From an uncultured Bacteroidia bacterium (lineage in GTDB: Bacteria > Bacteroidota > Bacteroidia > Bacteroidales > UBA932), in the NCBI GenBank assembly GCA_902801205.1, contig CADCHE010000001.1:1-64000 (forward strand): a DNA stretch of 64,000 nt, in the 5' to 3' direction. The notes under the pieces are model-generated. The model ran no database searches, was not told the origin of the DNA, and saw only the letters and a list, made by a program, of their open reading frames with translations. Of the stretch, positions 26,001-34,213 are shown piece after piece; position 1 is the stretch's first letter; each line of letters opens with the position of its first letter. The translations under genes and the position numbers were made by a program.

Positions 26001-26384
26001 CTACTTAGAAGATTTCTTCGGCCGTTTGGCACCGTACAGAGAGCGGGACTGCGTCCTGCCTTCCACACCTGCCGTATCCAAAGCTCCTCTAAGGATGTGG
26101 TAGCGCACACCGGGAAGATCCTTCACACGGCCTCCGCGGACGAGCACGATGGAGTGCTCCTGGAGGTTGTGGCCTTCGCCCGGGATGTAGGCGTTGACCT
26201 CTTTAGAGTTGGTCAGGCGTACCCTGGCAACCTTTCTCATGGCCGAGTTCGGTTTCTTGGGAGTCGTCGTGTAAACACGAAGACATACGCCCCTCTTCTG
26301 AGGGCAAGCGTCCAGTGCGCGCGATTTGCTCTTGACGACAAGAGCCTCGCGTCCTTTGCGGACCAATTGCTGAATTGTAGGCAT
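26001..26384 (-). CDS. rpsL: Small ribosomal subunit protein S12
   Basis: 127 aa, normal length. [13 protein letters not shown] start, decoding-centre loops [17 protein letters not shown] and [24 protein letters not shown] are intact, so the usual streptomycin-sensitive lysines are present. First gene of the str operon, preceded by a near-consensus promoter and a 5' leader of about 45 nt. Confidence 0.98.
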   Translation of the reverse strand: MPTIQQLVRKGREALVVKSKSRALDACPQKRGVCLRVYTTTPKKPNSAMRKVARVRLTNSKEVNAYIPGEGHNLQEHSIVLVRGGRVKDLPGVRYHILRGALDTAGVEGRTQSRSLYGAKRPKKSSK

Positions 26385-26415
26385 AAATGATTGTAAATCT
26401 ATAATTTATGTTTTT

Positions 26416-26432
26416 CCCCAAAAATTTTGGGG
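26416..26432 (-). promoter_or_regulatory. Palindrome at the 5' end of the str-operon leader
   Basis: CCCCAAAAATTTTGGGG is a perfect palindrome apart from its centre, and lies only three bases beyond the -7 box. If transcription starts about 7 nt from the box, the hairpin sits at the very start of the mRNA and may stabilise it or be a control site. Confidence 0.5.
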
Positions 26433-26435
26433 CTG

Positions 26436-26466
26436 CAAATATAATCATTTCTCCAGAAAATACAAA
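26436..26466 (-). promoter_or_regulatory. Promoter of the str operon
   Basis: On the minus strand TTTG (26463-26466), a 19-nt spacer and TATATTTG (26436-26443) match the Bacteroidetes vegetative consensus at both elements. It lies 52 bp before the rpsL start, in the spacer divergent from the S9 peptidase gene. Confidence 0.85.
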
Positions 26467-26551
26467 GTCCCCTCTGCGGATAATCCAAAGAATCTGACTA
26501 TATTTATGCTCGGAATTGTCAAGGAATCAAATGTTTCTGAATCGTTTGCAT

Positions 26552-29044
26552 ATGAAAGTACGCTTCTTGGCGGCGCTTCTCGGAGCGGCCGCCATCCTGC
26601 CGTGTGCGGCACAGACCGCGCCCCTCGCCCCGTCGCCGGACCCGCATGTCCGGAAAGCCAACTACGCCCTGGCCGAGCGCTTCTCCGCGCCGAAGGTGGA
26701 CAAGATGGTCTATTCGACCCGTATCTCGCCCCGCTGGTTCGCCGGCGACGACCGGTTCTGGTACGAGTGGAAGACCTCCGAAGGAACGCGCTACTATGTC
26801 GTCGACCCGGTTTCCGGGAGCAAGAGCGAGCTGTTCGACCGGGAGAAGCTGGCCATGGAACTGACCGGCATCGTCCGCGACCCCTTCGATGCGCAGCACA
26901 TCCCCATCCGGAACCTGCGCCTGAAGGACGACAAAGTCTTCACTTTCGACATCACCAGCACGCAGGACAAGGTGGAGAAACCCGACACGACGGCCGGGAA
27001 GAAACCCGCGAAGCCGAAGGGGAAGGCGGAGAAGAAGGTCTTCCATTTCGAATATGACCTGGCCACCCGCACCCTCAAGGATGTGACGGAGGAGCGGGGC
27101 GACGACCCGCAGGAGAAGTATCCGCACTGGGCCGCTGTCTCACCCGACGGGTCCGTCGGCGTCTACCTGAAAAACCACGACCTCTGGTGGATGGATGCGG
27201 AGAACCTGCGGAAGGCCGTGAAGGATGCGAAGGATTCCACGCTGGTGGAGCACCGGATCACCACCGACGGCACCAAGGACTTCTCCTGGGGCGGCGGCAA
27301 CTACACCGGCGACACCGAGACGGATTCCACGAAGCGCGCCTATCCGCCCGTGACGTGGGCGCCGGACGGGAAGCACCTGGCGACCCTGCGGTGGGACATG
27401 TCCGAGATCAAGGAATACTGGGTCATCAATTCGCTGAGCCGGCCCCGGCCCACGCTGGAGACCTACCATTACCAGATGCCCGGCGAAAAGGGCCCGAAGG
27501 GGACGCTGTATGTCTTCGATTCCTCCGACTGGACGAAGAAGGCGTATGGCACCGCCGCTTTCAAGGACCAGGACATGGAGATCCTGTCCGCTCCGGTGAC
27601 GGCCCGGGAACGTGCGGGCGAGTACATCTCCCGCAAGTGGCTGGGCGACGCGGACGGCTTCTATCTCGTCCGCCAGAGCCGCGACCTCAAGCGGATGGAC
27701 CTCTGCCGCGTCGACCTGGGGGCCGATTCCGCCCGTACGGTGGTGCAGGAGCGGATGAACACCTACGTGGAGACCCGCCAGCCGAAGTTCCTGGGGAAGG
27801 GCCGGCAGTTCATCCACTGGTCCGAGCGGAACGGCTGGGCGAACCTTTACCTGTATGACGCGGACGGCACGCTGGTGCGCAACCTCACCGAAGGCGCCTT
27901 CCACGTGGAGGATGTCCTTGCGGTGAACGAGGAGGCCGGCTACGTGCTCTTCAGCGCCTGCGGCTTCGTTCCGGACGAGAATCCCTACCAGATGCATACG
28001 TTCAAGGTGAGCCTCCGCGGCGGCGCGCCGGTCAAGCTGGACATGGACGACATGGATGTCCTGTCGGCGGCCAGCGACGACGGGCGTTTCTTCGTCGCCA
28101 ACTATTCACGGGTTGACTGCAAGCCGGCCGTGGCCCTGTACGACGCGCGCGCCGGGAAGAAGGTCATGGACCTGGAGGAGGCGGATTTCAGCAGCCTGCT
28201 GGCGGCGGGGTACAAGTTCCCCGAGCGCTTCAAGGTAAAGGCGGCCGACGGCGTCACCGACCTCTACGGAGCGATGTACAAGCCTTTCGACTTCGACTCC
28301 ACGAAGGTGTATCCGATCTGCGACTATGTCTATCCCGGTCCCCAGGTGGAGGCCAACAACATCTCCTGGAGCAAGGGATTCACGCGGACGGACCGCCTGG
28401 CCCAGCTGGGGATCATCGTCATCACCGTAGGCAACCGCGGCGGGCACCCGAACCGCTCCAAGTGGTACCATAATTATGGATACGGCAACCTGCGCGACTA
28501 CGGGCTGGAAGACCAGAAATACGCCATCCAGCAGCTTGCGGCCCGGCATCCGTTCATCGACGCGGACCGCGTGGGCATCCACGGGCATTCGGGCGGCGGC
28601 TTCATGTCGACGGCTGCGATCCTCAAGTACCCGGACTTCTTCAAGGTGGCCGTCTCCTGCGCCGGCAACCACGACAACAGCATCTACAACCGCTGGTGGA
28701 GCGAGCAGCACCACGGCATCCTGGAGAAGGTCGACAAGGGGGACACGTCCTTTGTCTACCACATCGACACCAACCAGGAACTGGCCCGCAACCTGAAGGG
28801 ACACCTGATGCTCTTCCACGGCGACATCGACAACAACGTCCATCCGGCGAACACGATCCGGGTGGTCGACGCCCTCATCCGTGCGAACAAGCGCTTCGAC
28901 ATGATGCTGCTCCCTGGGCAGCGCCACGGCTTCGGCGACATGAACGAGTATTTCTTCTGGCGGATGGCGGACTATTACGCCGAATGGCTGCTGGGCGACT
29001 CGGAACGTGCGAAAGTGGACATCACGCAACTTAACAACGAGTGA
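26552..29044 (+). CDS. Secreted S9 family (prolyl oligopeptidase / DPP IV type) peptidase
   Basis: 830 aa from MKVRFLAALLG, chosen over an upstream in-frame Met because it gives a signal peptide directly. An N-terminal beta-propeller (DPPIV_N type, about 100-560) is followed by the alpha/beta-hydrolase peptidase domain. The catalytic triad is visible: Ser680 in GHSGGG, Asp758 in HGDIDNN, His792 in GQRHGFG. A lysine/proline-rich insert lies near residues 150-170. Family members cut after proline or alanine near peptide N-termini. It begins a three-gene plus-strand operon. Confidence 0.92.
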   Translation: MKVRFLAALLGAAAILPCAAQTAPLAPSPDPHVRKANYALAERFSAPKVDKMVYSTRISPRWFAGDDRFWYEWKTSEGTRYYVVDPVSGSKSELFDREKLAMELTGIVRDPFDAQHIPIRNLRLKDDKVFTFDITSTQDKVEKPDTTAGKKPAKPKGKAEKKVFHFEYDLATRTLKDVTEERGDDPQEKYPHWAAVSPDGSVGVYLKNHDLWWMDAENLRKAVKDAKDSTLVEHRITTDGTKDFSWGGGNYTGDTETDSTKRAYPPVTWAPDGKHLATLRWDMSEIKEYWVINSLSRPRPTLETYHYQMPGEKGPKGTLYVFDSSDWTKKAYGTAAFKDQDMEILSAPVTARERAGEYISRKWLGDADGFYLVRQSRDLKRMDLCRVDLGADSARTVVQERMNTYVETRQPKFLGKGRQFIHWSERNGWANLYLYDADGTLVRNLTEGAFHVEDVLAVNEEAGYVLFSACGFVPDENPYQMHTFKVSLRGGAPVKLDMDDMDVLSAASDDGRFFVANYSRVDCKPAVALYDARAGKKVMDLEEADFSSLLAAGYKFPERFKVKAADGVTDLYGAMYKPFDFDSTKVYPICDYVYPGPQVEANNISWSKGFTRTDRLAQLGIIVITVGNRGGHPNRSKWYHNYGYGNLRDYGLEDQKYAIQQLAARHPFIDADRVGIHGHSGGGFMSTAAILKYPDFFKVAVSCAGNHDNSIYNRWWSEQHHGILEKVDKGDTSFVYHIDTNQELARNLKGHLMLFHGDIDNNVHPANTIRVVDALIRANKRFDMMLLPGQRHGFGDMNEYFFWRMADYYAEWLLGDSERAKVDITQLNNE

Positions 29045-29046
29045 CG

Positions 29047-29640
29047 ATGGACTTGTCCAAGAAATCCTGGATCGTGACCCGCGTGGACGGGCAGATCGCC
29101 TCCGTTGCCGCGGACTGGCGCCATTTCGCGGAAATCGCCGCGAAGATCGCCTCTTTCCCGGCCGACCGGACCGGCGAAGTGACGGCTTCCCGCATCGCCG
29201 CGGAAGACCTGCCCGCCCTGTCGGCTTCCGTCCGCTGGGGGGACCTGTGCCTGCTGGGGACGGACTTCCAGCGGCGTGTCTGGCGGGAGCTCTACCTGCT
29301 GGCCCACCGGTCCGAGGACGATCCGGCGCTTCCCGACGGGGGTGTCCACCTGCTCAGTTACAGCCAGTTGGCCCAGCGTTGCGGGAACCTGCCCGGTGTG
29401 CGTGCGGTGGCCCATGCCGTCGCCGTGAACCCGGTCGCATACATCATTCCCTGCCACCTCATCGTGCCGAAGGAATCCATCGATAAGGTGCAGGCCATCC
29501 GGACGGATGCCCAGAAGACGATTTTCCAGGGCGAGGACCTGTACTTGCTGGACAGCATCGACGTGGGCGGATTCGCCTACGGCAAGAAGTGGAAACGCGC
29601 CCTCATCGGCCTGCAGCTGGAGGGCTGTAAAAACAGTTGA
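29047..29640 (+). CDS. Methylated-DNA-cysteine alkyltransferase-like protein
   Basis: 197 aa, cytoplasmic. The C-terminal half has the Ogt/AGT DNA-binding domain: TDFQRRVWREL, LLSYSQLAQRCG, VAHAVAVNP and the acceptor motif IIPCHLIVP with Cys136. In the family the residue after PCH is nearly always Arg; here it is Leu. These proteins repair O6-alkylguanine by transfer to the cysteine. ATG 29047 is preferred to a GTG two codons earlier. It starts 3 bp after the peptidase stop and is followed after 2 bp by a glycosyltransferase gene. Confidence 0.82.
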   Translation: MDLSKKSWIVTRVDGQIASVAADWRHFAEIAAKIASFPADRTGEVTASRIAAEDLPALSASVRWGDLCLLGTDFQRRVWRELYLLAHRSEDDPALPDGGVHLLSYSQLAQRCGNLPGVRAVAHAVAVNPVAYIIPCHLIVPKESIDKVQAIRTDAQKTIFQGEDLYLLDSIDVGGFAYGKKWKRALIGLQLEGCKNS

Positions 29641-29642
29641 CC

Positions 29643-30539
29643 ATGCCGGGGCCCGTGCACCGTTTTTTCTTCCGCCTGCTCGACCTGGTCTCCTACGCCC
29701 GGTACCGGTTCCTTCCTTCCGGCCCGTTCCGCCGCAAGGGTCTTCCTTCGCTTCCCTCCCGGCCCGACTTGCTGCTGGTCACGGTGGCCTTCAACCGGGC
29801 TGACATGATCGACCGGCAGCTCGAGATGGTGCGGCAGCAGGTCAAGGAGGAGAACTGCTGCCATCTGGTGGTGGACAACAGTCCCGACCCGCACAAGCGG
29901 AAAGCCATCCGGGAAGTCTGCCGCAGGCACGGCGCCGCCTATGCCGCCGTCCCGCCCGGGGTGTTTCCCTTCCTGGCCCGCCGTTTCACGCTGTGCAGCA
30001 TGTCGCACGCCTTCGCCTTGAACTGGGCGTATTACCGGATCATCCGGCGCGTGCGGCCGAAGTTCTTCGCTCTGCTGGACCACGATATCTTCCCCATCTC
30101 CCCCTGCCGGATGGCCGACCTGCCCGACTTCCTGGACATCTATGGGGTCCGTCGTACGCGGGGGAACGGCAGTTTGTGGTACCTGTGGCCGGGTTGGACG
30201 ATCTTCCGGTTTTCCGCCGTCGACCCCTTGCACCCCGATTTCTGCCCGACGTTCCAGGGGAAAGTCTACCTGGATACGGGCGGTGGGAACTACCGCCGGA
30301 TCTGCCGGCGGATCGATCCGTCGCGGGTCCGCTTCGCTCCGGATCGTTTCTTCCGGCTGAGCGACGACGAGTCCATTTCCCAAGAGGACCTCTATTACGG
30401 CTGGTGTGTCGAGGGGGTGGACCGCGCCTGGCTCCATCTGATCAACGGGTCGGACTACAAGGGCTTGGGCACGAAAGAAGAGATGCTCCAGTATTGCATG
30501 GAGCATCTGCCGATTTTCCGCGGGTTGCTGCGGAAGTGA
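29643..30539 (+). CDS. GT2-like glycosyltransferase family protein
   Basis: 298 aa, no signal peptide. A GT-A-type nucleotide-binding region begins LLLVTVAFNRADMID and VVDNSPDPHKR, and a DXD-type motif is seen as LLDHDIFP (about residue 140). Such enzymes transfer sugars from nucleotide donors, often onto lipids or surface polysaccharides. The rest of the sequence is rich in aromatic and basic residues and I cannot assign an acceptor. Last gene of the peptidase operon; it converges on the GH78 gene. Confidence 0.72.
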   Translation: MPGPVHRFFFRLLDLVSYARYRFLPSGPFRRKGLPSLPSRPDLLLVTVAFNRADMIDRQLEMVRQQVKEENCCHLVVDNSPDPHKRKAIREVCRRHGAAYAAVPPGVFPFLARRFTLCSMSHAFALNWAYYRIIRRVRPKFFALLDHDIFPISPCRMADLPDFLDIYGVRRTRGNGSLWYLWPGWTIFRFSAVDPLHPDFCPTFQGKVYLDTGGGNYRRICRRIDPSRVRFAPDRFFRLSDDESISQEDLYYGWCVEGVDRAWLHLINGSDYKGLGTKEEMLQYCMEHLPIFRGLLRK

Positions 30540-30542
30540 TCC

Positions 30543-32264
30543 TTATTTTTTCAGGACTTTGACCTTTCGGGGCGCCTTGACGGTCGTCTTCACGGAGCCG
30601 TCCGGACGCTTGACATGCTTGATCTCGACGGCACCGTACGGGGTCGGGAAGGTGCCTTCCGCCCACTGCAGGTCGCCCAGGTGCGGTGTGATCCTCAGGA
30701 CGCGGCAGCCCGGTTCCACGACTTCGACGCCGAGGATGTGCCGGCTCATCCAGGGGGTCGGCCCCGATGACCAACCGTGACAGAGGCTGTGGCGGTAGCT
30801 CGGGTAGCAGTAGGCGCCGAAATCGCCGTGCAGGTCGTCCTTCCCTTCCGGCGTCAGTTCGTCGATCCGGCCGGCGTTCTTCACCCAGTCCATGTTGAAG
30901 TCTTCCCAGAAGGTGGTGGCGCCGTGGTCCAGCATCGCGCCCCAGAAGGTGCGGATGATGTCGATCGCGTCCTGATACATGCCGGCGCGGGCGAGTGCCT
31001 CCAGCATGTAGTAGCCGTAGAAGGTGGAGAAGCCCTGGGCGCCGCCGACGGCGACGACCTCCCGGCAGGCCTGTTCGGCGGGCATCAGCCCCGCGATGGC
31101 CATCAGCGCCGCGGCCTGCTTGAGGTCGTTGTGCGGCTTGACGAGCCGGTGCAGCCGGGCGAGGATGTCCCGGCATTTCGCGGCGGAAGCGCTTTCCCCG
31201 AGTTCCTCGCAGAGTTTCCCCGCGTCGGTCAGCGCCCAGCAGAGCAGGGCGCGGTATCCGGCCTCACAGCCCGGCTGGTTGGGCGTGGAGGGCCAGTCCA
31301 GGAAGCGCCGGGGGGCGAGGTGCTCCTGCCCGTCAGCCTCGACCAGGGAGTCGATCCGGTCGATCAGCCCGACGATGTAGTCCCGGTTGTCCTGCAGGTA
31401 GGCCTTGTTCCCGCCGTGCATGTACCACTCGTACTGGATGATCAGGTACCACATCGAGTAGGAGCTCATCCCGTTGAACCAGTTCGGGAGCGGGTATTGC
31501 TTCCGGGCCAGGTCGATGCTCTCGGGCACGACTTCGTTGTCGCCGAACACGGCCATGATTGTGCTGACTTCCGGGTGCATGTCGCCGAGCCAGATGAGGC
31601 GGTCGCGTTTGATGCCGTCCCAGAGGTATTCCTGCATGTTGAGGTGTACCGTATAGGCGCCGGTCTGCCAGATCCGGTCGAGCCGCTCGTCGCTGCAGCG
31701 GAAGGAGCCGACGTACGGGATGTCGCGGTAGCGCAGGATGGCCGGGGCCTCCTGGATCGCGACGATGCCGTCCGGTTCCAGGACGTCGATCCGGACGAAG
31801 CGGAAGCCGGTGTTGCCGATCTCGATGGAGCCGTCGCGGGGGACTTTCATGACATAGTCCCGCATCGCGTGGTCGTTGGTCGAGTGGCCCATCAGCCAGG
31901 CGGTGTCGACCGGCTCGCTGCAGGTCTCCCCGACGGATTCGCCGAACCGGATGCGCACCAGGGAGGGGTAGCGATGCCCCCAGCGCAGGCAGAGCTTGAG
32001 CCCGCCGTGGAGCTCGCGTCCGTAGTCCAGGATGATGGAGGCCTTGTCGTCGCCCCTGTTCTGCATGCGGCAGTGCCGGCCGGAGGGAGAGGGAACCTGG
32101 CCGTTGCCTTCTTCCAGCAGGACTTCGCTGCCCTTGACGGCAGTTGCGCTGCTGGTCCAGACCACGCGCTGCGGATAGATGAAGGCGCGGTCCAGTTTGT
32201 CCTTGTGGAGTTTCTCCTGCGGTACGGCGAGGAGGGCGATCAGAAGGAGGAGAATGCTTTTCAT
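30543..32264 (-). CDS. GH78-family alpha-L-rhamnosidase
   Basis: 573 aa with a short signal peptide. An N-terminal beta-sandwich (about 30-190, IILDYGRELHGGLKL, GFRFVRIDVLEPDG) precedes an (alpha/alpha)6 barrel with the GH78 signature YLWDGIKRDRLIWLGDMHPE, where the acidic residues form the active site of this inverting family. The C-terminal beta-sandwich contains the typical WMSRHILGVEVVEPGCR and GDLQWAEGTFPTPYG. It is smaller than many GH78 enzymes because the additional N-terminal domains are missing. It lies 12 bp downstream of the ThiL-like gene. Confidence 0.88.
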   Translation of the reverse strand: MKSILLLLIALLAVPQEKLHKDKLDRAFIYPQRVVWTSSATAVKGSEVLLEEGNGQVPSPSGRHCRMQNRGDDKASIILDYGRELHGGLKLCLRWGHRYPSLVRIRFGESVGETCSEPVDTAWLMGHSTNDHAMRDYVMKVPRDGSIEIGNTGFRFVRIDVLEPDGIVAIQEAPAILRYRDIPYVGSFRCSDERLDRIWQTGAYTVHLNMQEYLWDGIKRDRLIWLGDMHPEVSTIMAVFGDNEVVPESIDLARKQYPLPNWFNGMSSYSMWYLIIQYEWYMHGGNKAYLQDNRDYIVGLIDRIDSLVEADGQEHLAPRRFLDWPSTPNQPGCEAGYRALLCWALTDAGKLCEELGESASAAKCRDILARLHRLVKPHNDLKQAAALMAIAGLMPAEQACREVVAVGGAQGFSTFYGYYMLEALARAGMYQDAIDIIRTFWGAMLDHGATTFWEDFNMDWVKNAGRIDELTPEGKDDLHGDFGAYCYPSYRHSLCHGWSSGPTPWMSRHILGVEVVEPGCRVLRITPHLGDLQWAEGTFPTPYGAVEIKHVKRPDGSVKTTVKAPRKVKVLKK

Positions 32265-32276
32265 GGGAGGGTGTGG

Positions 32277-33287
32277 TTATTCCGGGTCTTCCCAGCCTTG
32301 GGCGCGCAGGGGGAGTTCGACCCCTTCAGGCGTCACGAGGACGGCACCGACATCGCCCTGGGCCAGGTGGCCGATGATATCGAAGGATTGGAAATCGCGG
32401 CGGAACTTCTCCGCCTGGAGGATGGGGATTACGTAGAGGAGCCGGAAGTCGTCGCCACCGTTCATCGCCGCGGAAACGGGATCGATGTCCAGTTCCTTGC
32501 CCAGCGAGAAGGAATTCCCCTCGAAGGGGATCTTGTCGGCGTAAACCTTGGCGCCCAGGCCGGTGGCGCGCACGATGCGGCGGACAGCATCGGACAGTCC
32601 GTGGCTGACCAGTATGCCCGCGGAAGGGTAGACCTGCGCCTCTTCCAGGGCGGAGAGGGCGCCGGCAGGGACCTCCGGTTTGAGGTAGCTGCCCACCAGC
32701 ATCCGGTATTTCTCCAGGGCTTCACCGTTGTGCTTCCCCGTTTTCTCGAACTGCCGTTTCTCCCGTTCGAGCACCTGGAAGCCGAGGAAGGCGGCGCCCA
32801 GGCTGCCGGAGACGCAGAGCAGGTCTTTGCTGCGCGGCTTCATGACGCGGCCGCAGGTGAGGGCGGATTCCTCTCCGATGGCGTTTACGCTGATAACCAG
32901 CCCGTTCTGGGAAGGTACCAGGTCGAGCCCCAGCGAAGCAAACCCGAATTCCTTCGCCGCCGCGACAACTCCGCTCCACAGTTCCCGTACCTGCGGGAAG
33001 TCAAGCTTGGCCGACACGCCCAGCCGGACAGAGAGGCTCCGCGGGTGGGCCAGGGCGGCGAGCAGGCCCGCGGCTGTGGCGGCCGCGCATTTGTATCCCA
33101 GGTGTTTGAGGGGGAAATAGACGAGGTCGAAATCGGTGCCTTCCAGGAAGGTGCGGGCGCAGGTGCGCACCGTGGCGCCTTTTTCCGGGGTGAAGGCCGG
33201 GTCTTCCGCGCGGTCGAATCCGCTGCCGTCGAACAGGAGGTCGAGGGCCGCGATCTTCCCCAGGGTGCTGAATGATTCTTCTGCCAT
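32277..33287 (-). CDS. ThiL-like (AIR synthase fold) protein with degenerate metal site
   Basis: 336 aa, cytoplasmic. The fold and landmarks of thiamine-phosphate kinase are clear: FLEGTDFDLVYFPLKHLGYK, the SVRLGVSAKLDF strand and PVSAAMNGGDDFRLLYVIP. However, the motifs that bind Mg and ATP in ThiL are altered: the N-terminal GDDAA motif is absent, GGDTT is replaced by GLDLVPSQ, and the usual SDGLS reads SHGLS. It may have lost kinase activity or act on another substrate. Adjacent to the GH78 gene and divergent from an EEP-family gene. Confidence 0.72.
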   Translation of the reverse strand: MAEESFSTLGKIAALDLLFDGSGFDRAEDPAFTPEKGATVRTCARTFLEGTDFDLVYFPLKHLGYKCAAATAAGLLAALAHPRSLSVRLGVSAKLDFPQVRELWSGVVAAAKEFGFASLGLDLVPSQNGLVISVNAIGEESALTCGRVMKPRSKDLLCVSGSLGAAFLGFQVLEREKRQFEKTGKHNGEALEKYRMLVGSYLKPEVPAGALSALEEAQVYPSAGILVSHGLSDAVRRIVRATGLGAKVYADKIPFEGNSFSLGKELDIDPVSAAMNGGDDFRLLYVIPILQAEKFRRDFQSFDIIGHLAQGDVGAVLVTPEGVELPLRAQGWEDPE

Positions 33288-33327
33288 GGTAGATGCTTTA
33301 GTCCTTGCAAAAATAGCATAAATCCGC

Positions 33328-33335
33328 TAATTTTG
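33328..33335 (+). promoter_or_regulatory. -7 box of the EEP-family gene
   Basis: TAATTTTG fits TAnnTTTG. A CTTGC sequence 19 bp upstream may serve as the -33 element. The box is 27 bp before the start at 33363. Confidence 0.55.
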
Positions 33336-33362
33336 TAAGACAGACATTAAACGTCCCTTCAT

Positions 33363-34211
33363 ATGAAAAGATTTGCTTACCTGTTGCTGGCTGCCGTGTT
33401 GCTGCTGCCCGGCATTTCCCTGTCCGCGAAGAAGGGGAAGGCCGCCGACCTCAAAGTGATTTCGTACAACATCCGCCTGGGCAGTGCGGACGACGGCACC
33501 AATTCCTGGAAATACCGTTATCCGGCTTCTGCGATGATGATCATGGACCAGAAGCCCGACATCTTCGGCCTGCAGGAAGCGCTGCCAGCGCAGTTCGACT
33601 ACCTGAAGGAATTCTGCACCGGATACAAGGGCGTCGGCGTCGGCCGCGACGACGGCAAGCGGGCCGGTGAGATCATGGCCATCTTCTATAACAAAAAGAC
33701 GGTGAAACTCCTCAAATGGGGCACCTACTGGCTTTCCGACACGCCCGACGTGCCTTCCAAGGGGTGGGATGCAGCCTGCTTCCGCACGGCCACCTGGGCG
33801 CTGCTGAAAGACAAGGCCTCCGGCAAGAAGTTCTTCTACGTGAACACGCACCTCGACCATGTCGGCTGGGAAGCCCGCCGGAAAGGACTCGCCCTCATCG
33901 TCGAGCGGATCGCCGCGATGAATCCGAAGGGCCTGCCGATGGTGCTGACCGGCGACTTCAACATGCGGATCGACCGTCCCGAGTTCGACGACCTCAAACA
34001 GATCATGGAGAATTCCCGTGAGGTGGCGGCCCGGACCGATCATCACAACACGTACAACGGCTGGGGCAAGGCCTCCAAGGAGGAGATCATCGATTATATC
34101 TGGTTCAAGGGCTTCAGCGCCTGTACCGAGTACGAGACCATCACCAAGCCGTACATGGAGCGGACCTTCATCTCCGACCATTATCCGATCCGCGCCACGC
34201 TGATCTTCTGA
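33363..34211 (+). CDS. Secreted endonuclease/exonuclease/phosphatase-family protein
   Basis: 282 aa with a signal peptide (LLAAVLLLPGISLSA). EEP-fold motifs are present in order: VISYNIRLG, IFGLQEALP (Glu metal ligand), VNTHLDHVGWEARR (His), LTGDFNMRID (Asp-x-Asn) and the terminal SDHYPIRATL (Asp-His). Members hydrolyse phosphodiesters or phosphomonoesters; the exported Bacteroidetes members may act on sugar or inositol phosphates or on DNA. It is followed after 2 bp by the beta-lactamase-like gene, so the two are co-transcribed. Confidence 0.87.
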   Translation: MKRFAYLLLAAVLLLPGISLSAKKGKAADLKVISYNIRLGSADDGTNSWKYRYPASAMMIMDQKPDIFGLQEALPAQFDYLKEFCTGYKGVGVGRDDGKRAGEIMAIFYNKKTVKLLKWGTYWLSDTPDVPSKGWDAACFRTATWALLKDKASGKKFFYVNTHLDHVGWEARRKGLALIVERIAAMNPKGLPMVLTGDFNMRIDRPEFDDLKQIMENSREVAARTDHHNTYNGWGKASKEEIIDYIWFKGFSACTEYETITKPYMERTFISDHYPIRATLIF

Positions 34212-34213
34212 GT

